This document shows, piece after piece, positions 35,190-39,256 of a DNA stretch of 39,256 nucleotides. This DNA is from Listeria immobilis (GTDB lineage: Bacteria; Bacillota; Bacilli; Lactobacillales; Listeriaceae): contig NZ_JAASTZ010000024.1 of the NCBI RefSeq assembly GCF_014322765.1, positions 1 through 39,256 on the forward strand, given 5' to 3'. Position 1 is the stretch's first letter. The number at the start of each line of letters is the position of its first letter. The position numbers and the translations under genes are program-made. The notes beneath the pieces are model-generated. The model was not told the DNA's origin, did not search any database, and saw only the letters and a program-made list of their open reading frames with translations.

Positions 35190-35219
35190 ATTTTAACAGT
35201 TGTAAGGGCTAGCTGTCAA
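35190..35219 (-). promoter_or_regulatory. veg promoter P1
   Basis: Minus-strand TTGACA (35214-35219) and TAAAAT (35190-35195), 18 nt apart, upstream of P2 and close behind ksgA. Confidence 0.55.
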
Positions 35220-35245
35220 CTAAGAAAGCGCTTTTTTCAAAAAAA

Positions 35246-36701
<1,456 letters not shown>

Positions 36702-36760
36702 AATGATTACATCCTTTTTAGTAAAATAAGTACATACATCATACCACATTTTGGGCAAAG

Positions 36761-36794
36761 AAAAAACGAGGCCCTATGAGTCAGCCTCGTTTTT
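36761..36794 (-). terminator. terminator of the YabE/Rpf-like gene
   Basis: A perfect 11-bp stem (36762-36772 with 36784-36794) with a T-run on the minus strand. It starts 9 nt after the stop. Confidence 0.9.
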
Positions 36795-36803
36795 ATGCGA
36801 TTA

Positions 36804-38039
36804 TTAGTTTAACACTTTTACGGTTACAGTTCTTCTACCCCATGAGTAGCATGAACTTTCATTTGGGAAATAAACGTCAACGATATTTCCGTTGATTGCT
36901 CCACCAGTATCACCAGCGATAGCTTCTCCGTATCCTTCTACCCAAACGCGTGAGCCAAGTGGAATAACACTAGGATCAACAGCTACTACTCTCATTCCAG
37001 GATTAGCACTTAAGTTAATTCCTGTCGCTGTTGTTCCCCCACCAGAATAGGCAGTGGATTCCATCGTGAATGTTTTACCACCTGATGGAGCAGACGATGA
37101 AGTAGATGAAGAAGTGTTTGATGATGTTGCTTTTTTAGCAGGTTTTGCATTTGCTATTTCTGATACGACAGCTTTTTCTTTTGTACCACGAACAACTACT
37201 TTATCAGATTTTTCAGAAGTGACATTTTCTTTAACGACATCGCGTTTTTTCTCTTTGCCGTTTTCAAATGTTACTTTATACTCAACAATTTTTTCACCAG
37301 TTTTACCTTCTTGTACGACTTTTTCAACGCCTTGGTTTAGGCTGTCGTCTTCTTTGTAAACTGTATTAAATTTGATTTGTTCTTTTTTCTTGTCAGCTTT
37401 TGAATCAACATATGTAACTTGTACGGTCATTTTTTCCTTTAAGTTACTGTCTTTCGCAGGTGACACACGGTCGTCTTGATCAAGTTGGATGTTTTTCTCA
37501 GCTAGCAAATCACCAACTTGAGTTTTTGTTGTCCAAACTGTATCTGTTTTTGCTCCGTTTTGTAAGGAAAGTTGGATGGCACGATCAATATCAACTTCAA
37601 GGCCATCTTTTAATTTATCATCTAATGCTACGTTTAACACATCATGTGGGGTTGTTGTAATGTTTTCGTCTTTAAGTAAATCAGAAACATTTTCTTTCGT
37701 GCTCCACACGTTTTTCTTTGTTCCATTATCATTTATTGTAACTTGGCGTGCTGGAAGATATTTAATTTCCATACCGTCTTTAACTTCTGCTTTTTTACCT
37801 GGCGCAATTTCATCATGTTCGCTTACTTTTATTCCTGCTTCATCTAATGCTTCAGCAACTGTTTTTGCATGCGTTCTTGATTCTGTTTTTTCGCCAGCAT
37901 TTACTATAGTGATATCGTTTTTAGTTCCTTCGAAAACGAAATAAAAAACCAATGCTACTACAATAACAAATCCTGCAATCATGATTGGTAATTTCCATTT
38001 TGATGATTGGGCTACGTTACTGCTGTTTTCCATGGTCAT
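36804..38039 (-). CDS. YabE-like cell-wall protein with DUF348, G5 and 3D domains (Rpf/Sps-type muralytic enzyme)
   Basis: A 411-residue exported protein. Order: short cytoplasmic N-terminus, membrane helix or signal anchor (about 17-36), three DUF348 repeats (about 42-200), a G5 domain (about 210-285), a Ser/Thr-rich linker near 300-315, and a C-terminal 3D domain (about 320-411) with the Asp residues in VAVDPSVIPLGSRVWV, AGDTGGAI and VDVYF. The 3D domain is an MltA-like lytic transglycosylase fold. Bacillus YabE and the Sps proteins of Listeria (lmo0186, resuscitation-promoting-like) have this layout. It has a consensus promoter and a WalR-type box far upstream. Confidence 0.9.
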   Translation of the reverse strand: MTMENSSNVAQSSKWKLPIMIAGFVIVVALVFYFVFEGTKNDITIVNAGEKTESRTHAKTVAEALDEAGIKVSEHDEIAPGKKAEVKDGMEIKYLPARQVTINDNGTKKNVWSTKENVSDLLKDENITTTPHDVLNVALDDKLKDGLEVDIDRAIQLSLQNGAKTDTVWTTKTQVGDLLAEKNIQLDQDDRVSPAKDSNLKEKMTVQVTYVDSKADKKKEQIKFNTVYKEDDSLNQGVEKVVQEGKTGEKIVEYKVTFENGKEKKRDVVKENVTSEKSDKVVVRGTKEKAVVSEIANAKPAKKATSSNTSSSTSSSAPSGGKTFTMESTAYSGGGTTATGINLSANPGMRVVAVDPSVIPLGSRVWVEGYGEAIAGDTGGAINGNIVDVYFPNESSCYSWGRRTVTVKVLN

Positions 38040-38068
38040 GTATTTCTCCCCTTTCTGCTTCGCTAGTG

Positions 38069-38098
38069 ATTATATACAGGGGAGCAAACAACTGTCAA
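38069..38098 (-). promoter_or_regulatory. promoter of the YabE/Rpf-like gene
   Basis: A consensus minus-strand TTGACA (38093-38098) and TATAAT (38069-38074), 18 nt apart, lies 30 nt before the start codon. Confidence 0.75.
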
Positions 38099-38311
38099 TT
38101 TTTTAATAGTTTGTTCATATTTGCGCAAACTTCGGGAATAAACGTTGGCATGAAGCCATTTTAAAATTAACAAAGATAGTTAAATATCAAATGTAACAAA
38201 AGTATGTCATTTTTCTACGTCTCTGGTCGTAGGCATAAAATAAGGGTTTTGGTCCAAATGCCTATTTTTATATCTTTAAAGCTTAAGATTGGGTTACAGA
38301 GTCGGCCTTAT

Positions 38312-38328
38312 GTTACAGTTCCATTACA
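38312..38328 (-). promoter_or_regulatory. WalR-type direct repeat
   Basis: On the minus strand TGTAAT (38323-38328), 5 nt, TGTAAC (38312-38317), an exact fit to the WalR box TGTWAH-N5-TGTWAH. A third TGTAAC lies at 38293-38298. The box is about 215 nt upstream of the YabE-like gene's -35 and abuts the tatD stop codon. Confidence 0.5.
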
Positions 38329-38329
38329 G

Positions 38330-39103
38330 TTAATCTTTAATTTTAAATAACCTTTTTGCGTTATCCATTGAGTGCGTTGCGATTTCGCTATATTTCATTT
38401 CTTTCAATTCAGCAATTTTTTCGGCAACTAACTTGACGTATCCCGGTTCATTTCTTTTTCCGCGATTTGGCGTCGGAGCAAGATAGGGTGCGTCAGTTTC
38501 GATTAATAAACGGTCAATTGGTATAGCCTGGGCTGCAATTTTTGGTAATTTGGCGTTTTTGAAAGTGACGGTTCCGCCGAATGAAATGTAAAAATTCATC
38601 GCTAGGCAAGCTTCCATTACTTCGACTGATTCACCAAAACAATGCATAATTCCGCCTACTTCTTCGGCGTGCTCTTCTTGCAAAATTCGAATAATATCAT
38701 CGGTTGCTTCCCGATTATGAATAACTATCGGTAAATTCACTTCTTTGGCTAGACGAATTTGTTTTCGAAAAACCTCGAATTGTGTTTCTTTTGGGGAAGT
38801 ATCCCAATGATAATCAAGTCCCATTTCGCCTAAAGCAACTACTTTTGGATGGGTTAAGGCTAAATCGCGTAACCATTCTAAATCTTCGTCGGTAAAACTA
38901 AATGCGTCTGTAGGGTGCCAGCCGACGATTAGTGAAATGAAATCGTATTTTTCTGCTAGTTTTAATGCTCGGTCAATGCTTTCTTTGTTAAAACCGACAA
39001 CGGCCATACGAGTTACATCGTTTTCTTGTGCTCGCTTTATTACTTCTTCTATATCATCGTCAAAAGCCTCGTCGTTAAGGTGTACATGCGTATCAAATAG
39101 CAA
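38330..39103 (-). CDS. tatD: TatD-family metal-dependent deoxyribonuclease
   Basis: A 257-residue TIM-barrel hydrolase of the TatD family (YabD in Bacillus), with DNase activity and reported roles in DNA fragmentation and oxidative stress repair. Metal ligands are visible: FDTHVHLND (His6, His8), GEMGLDYHWD with the Glu, VIHNREA with His, MHCFGE with His, and ETDAPYLAP with Asp. Length is normal. The gene has a GGAGG site and a weak promoter upstream. In the usual Listeria and Bacillus order it sits just upstream of yabE, rnmV and ksgA, as here. Confidence 0.96.
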   Translation of the reverse strand: MLFDTHVHLNDEAFDDDIEEVIKRAQENDVTRMAVVGFNKESIDRALKLAEKYDFISLIVGWHPTDAFSFTDEDLEWLRDLALTHPKVVALGEMGLDYHWDTSPKETQFEVFRKQIRLAKEVNLPIVIHNREATDDIIRILQEEHAEEVGGIMHCFGESVEVMEACLAMNFYISFGGTVTFKNAKLPKIAAQAIPIDRLLIETDAPYLAPTPNRGKRNEPGYVKLVAEKIAELKEMKYSEIATHSMDNAKRLFKIKD

Positions 39104-39135
39104 TGAAATTCCTCCTAATAAATCAATTTCCTTCT

Positions 39136-39166
39136 ATTATACTATAAATTTTTAATCGAACAAAAA
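39136..39166 (-). promoter_or_regulatory. tatD promoter (weak match)
   Basis: TATAAT on the minus strand at 39136-39141, 33 nt before the tatD start. The -35 (TTGTTC with 16 nt) is poor. It lies in the short stretch between tatD and the insertion sequence end. Confidence 0.45.
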
Positions 39167-39179
39167 AACCACCCTGAAA

Positions 39180-39256
39180 TGTAGTGAGACCCAAAAGTTA
39201 GACCAAATGCCGACCAGAGAAATCTGGTTGGTATTTTTTATGCGGTCATCTGTTCG
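39180..39256 (-). mobile_element. end of an IS3-family insertion sequence (truncated by window edge)
   Basis: The end begins at 39180 with TGTAGTGAGACCCAAAAGTTAGACC (given here as TG plus the tail CCCAAAAGTTAGAC), the inverted-repeat style of the IS150 group. A hairpin (39209-39214 with 39219-39224, GAAA loop) with six T residues follows, then five codons of an open frame running into the edge on the minus strand. The left portion of the element is outside the window, so its family and intactness are not proven. Confidence 0.7.
39238..39256 (-). CDS. C-terminal end of the IS transposase (partial)
   Basis: The last codons read Glu-Gln-Met-Thr-Ala-stop on the minus strand, a common ending of IS150-group transposases (SPVEYREQMTA-like, from memory). 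The stop TAA is at 39238-39240. Only 19 nt are visible, so the call depends on the adjacent inverted-repeat sequence. Confidence 0.5.

Noticed and set aside
38100-38330. Cyclic-di-AMP riboswitch upstream of the YabE/Rpf-like gene
   Set aside because: Such riboswitches control rpf genes in Actinobacteria, but the conserved motifs were not seen and the visible promoter lies downstream of the interval.

Overview
The window is chromosomal DNA from a member of the genus Listeria (sensu stricto group). Low GC content, Firmicute-type ribosome binding sites and sigma-A promoters fit this, and the gene order is the Listeria order from lysS through fol, cysK, hslO, coaX, ftsH, tilS-hprT, divIC, mfd, pth, rplY(ctc), ldh, prs, glmU, spoVG1/2, purR, ispE, veg, ksgA and rnmV to tatD. 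Corresponding L. monocytogenes EGD-e loci are roughly lmo0185 to lmo0228, recalled from memory. Most genes lie on the minus strand.

Left part (1-10.5 kb): on the minus strand the window ends in the promoter and leader region of an rRNA operon (P1, P2, boxA-like element), just beyond lysS and its terminator. Next come the folate operon folP-folB-folK-dusB, a tandem array of four about 110-nt small RNAs (recognised as the LhrC family) between cysK and folP, then cysK, coaX-hslO and ftsH. Middle part (10.8-21.6 kb): a fused tilS-hprT gene, an S1-domain gene, divIC, the mfd-flippase-rqcP cluster, pth, an acetyltransferase gene and rplY/ctc with overlapping sigma-B-like and sigma-A-like promoters.

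The prs-ldh interval (21.9-26.1 kb) is the most telling part. In L. monocytogenes it carries the prfA-plcA-hly-mpl-actA-plcB virulence island (LIPI-1). Here it holds only ldh, an AlkD-like DNA repair gene, a YbjQ/UPF0145 gene and a calcineurin-like phosphoesterase gene, with no virulence gene. The source is therefore probably a non-pathogenic species (L. welshimeri-like or L. innocua-like; the species is an inference) or a strain that lacks the island.

Right part (26.1-39.2 kb): glmU-prs, a possible unannotated 41-codon gene with its own promoter and terminator, a tandem spoVG pair, a 680-nt gap with two copies of a palindrome, a MacAB-like exporter operon, purR, a ChbG-like deacetylase gene with ispE, veg with two promoters, rnmV-ksgA, a YabE/Rpf-like cell-wall protein gene with a WalR-type box far upstream, tatD, and at the very edge the end of an IS3-family insertion sequence.

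Most of the window is conserved housekeeping DNA: nucleotide, folate, cysteine and CoA metabolism, envelope precursor supply, translation quality control and ribosome maturation. The more novel material is in the non-coding parts: the LhrC array, the small gene upstream of glmU, the palindromes in the large gap, the leader ORF before spoVG2, the internal ribosome binding site of the tilS-hprT fusion, and the IS junction.
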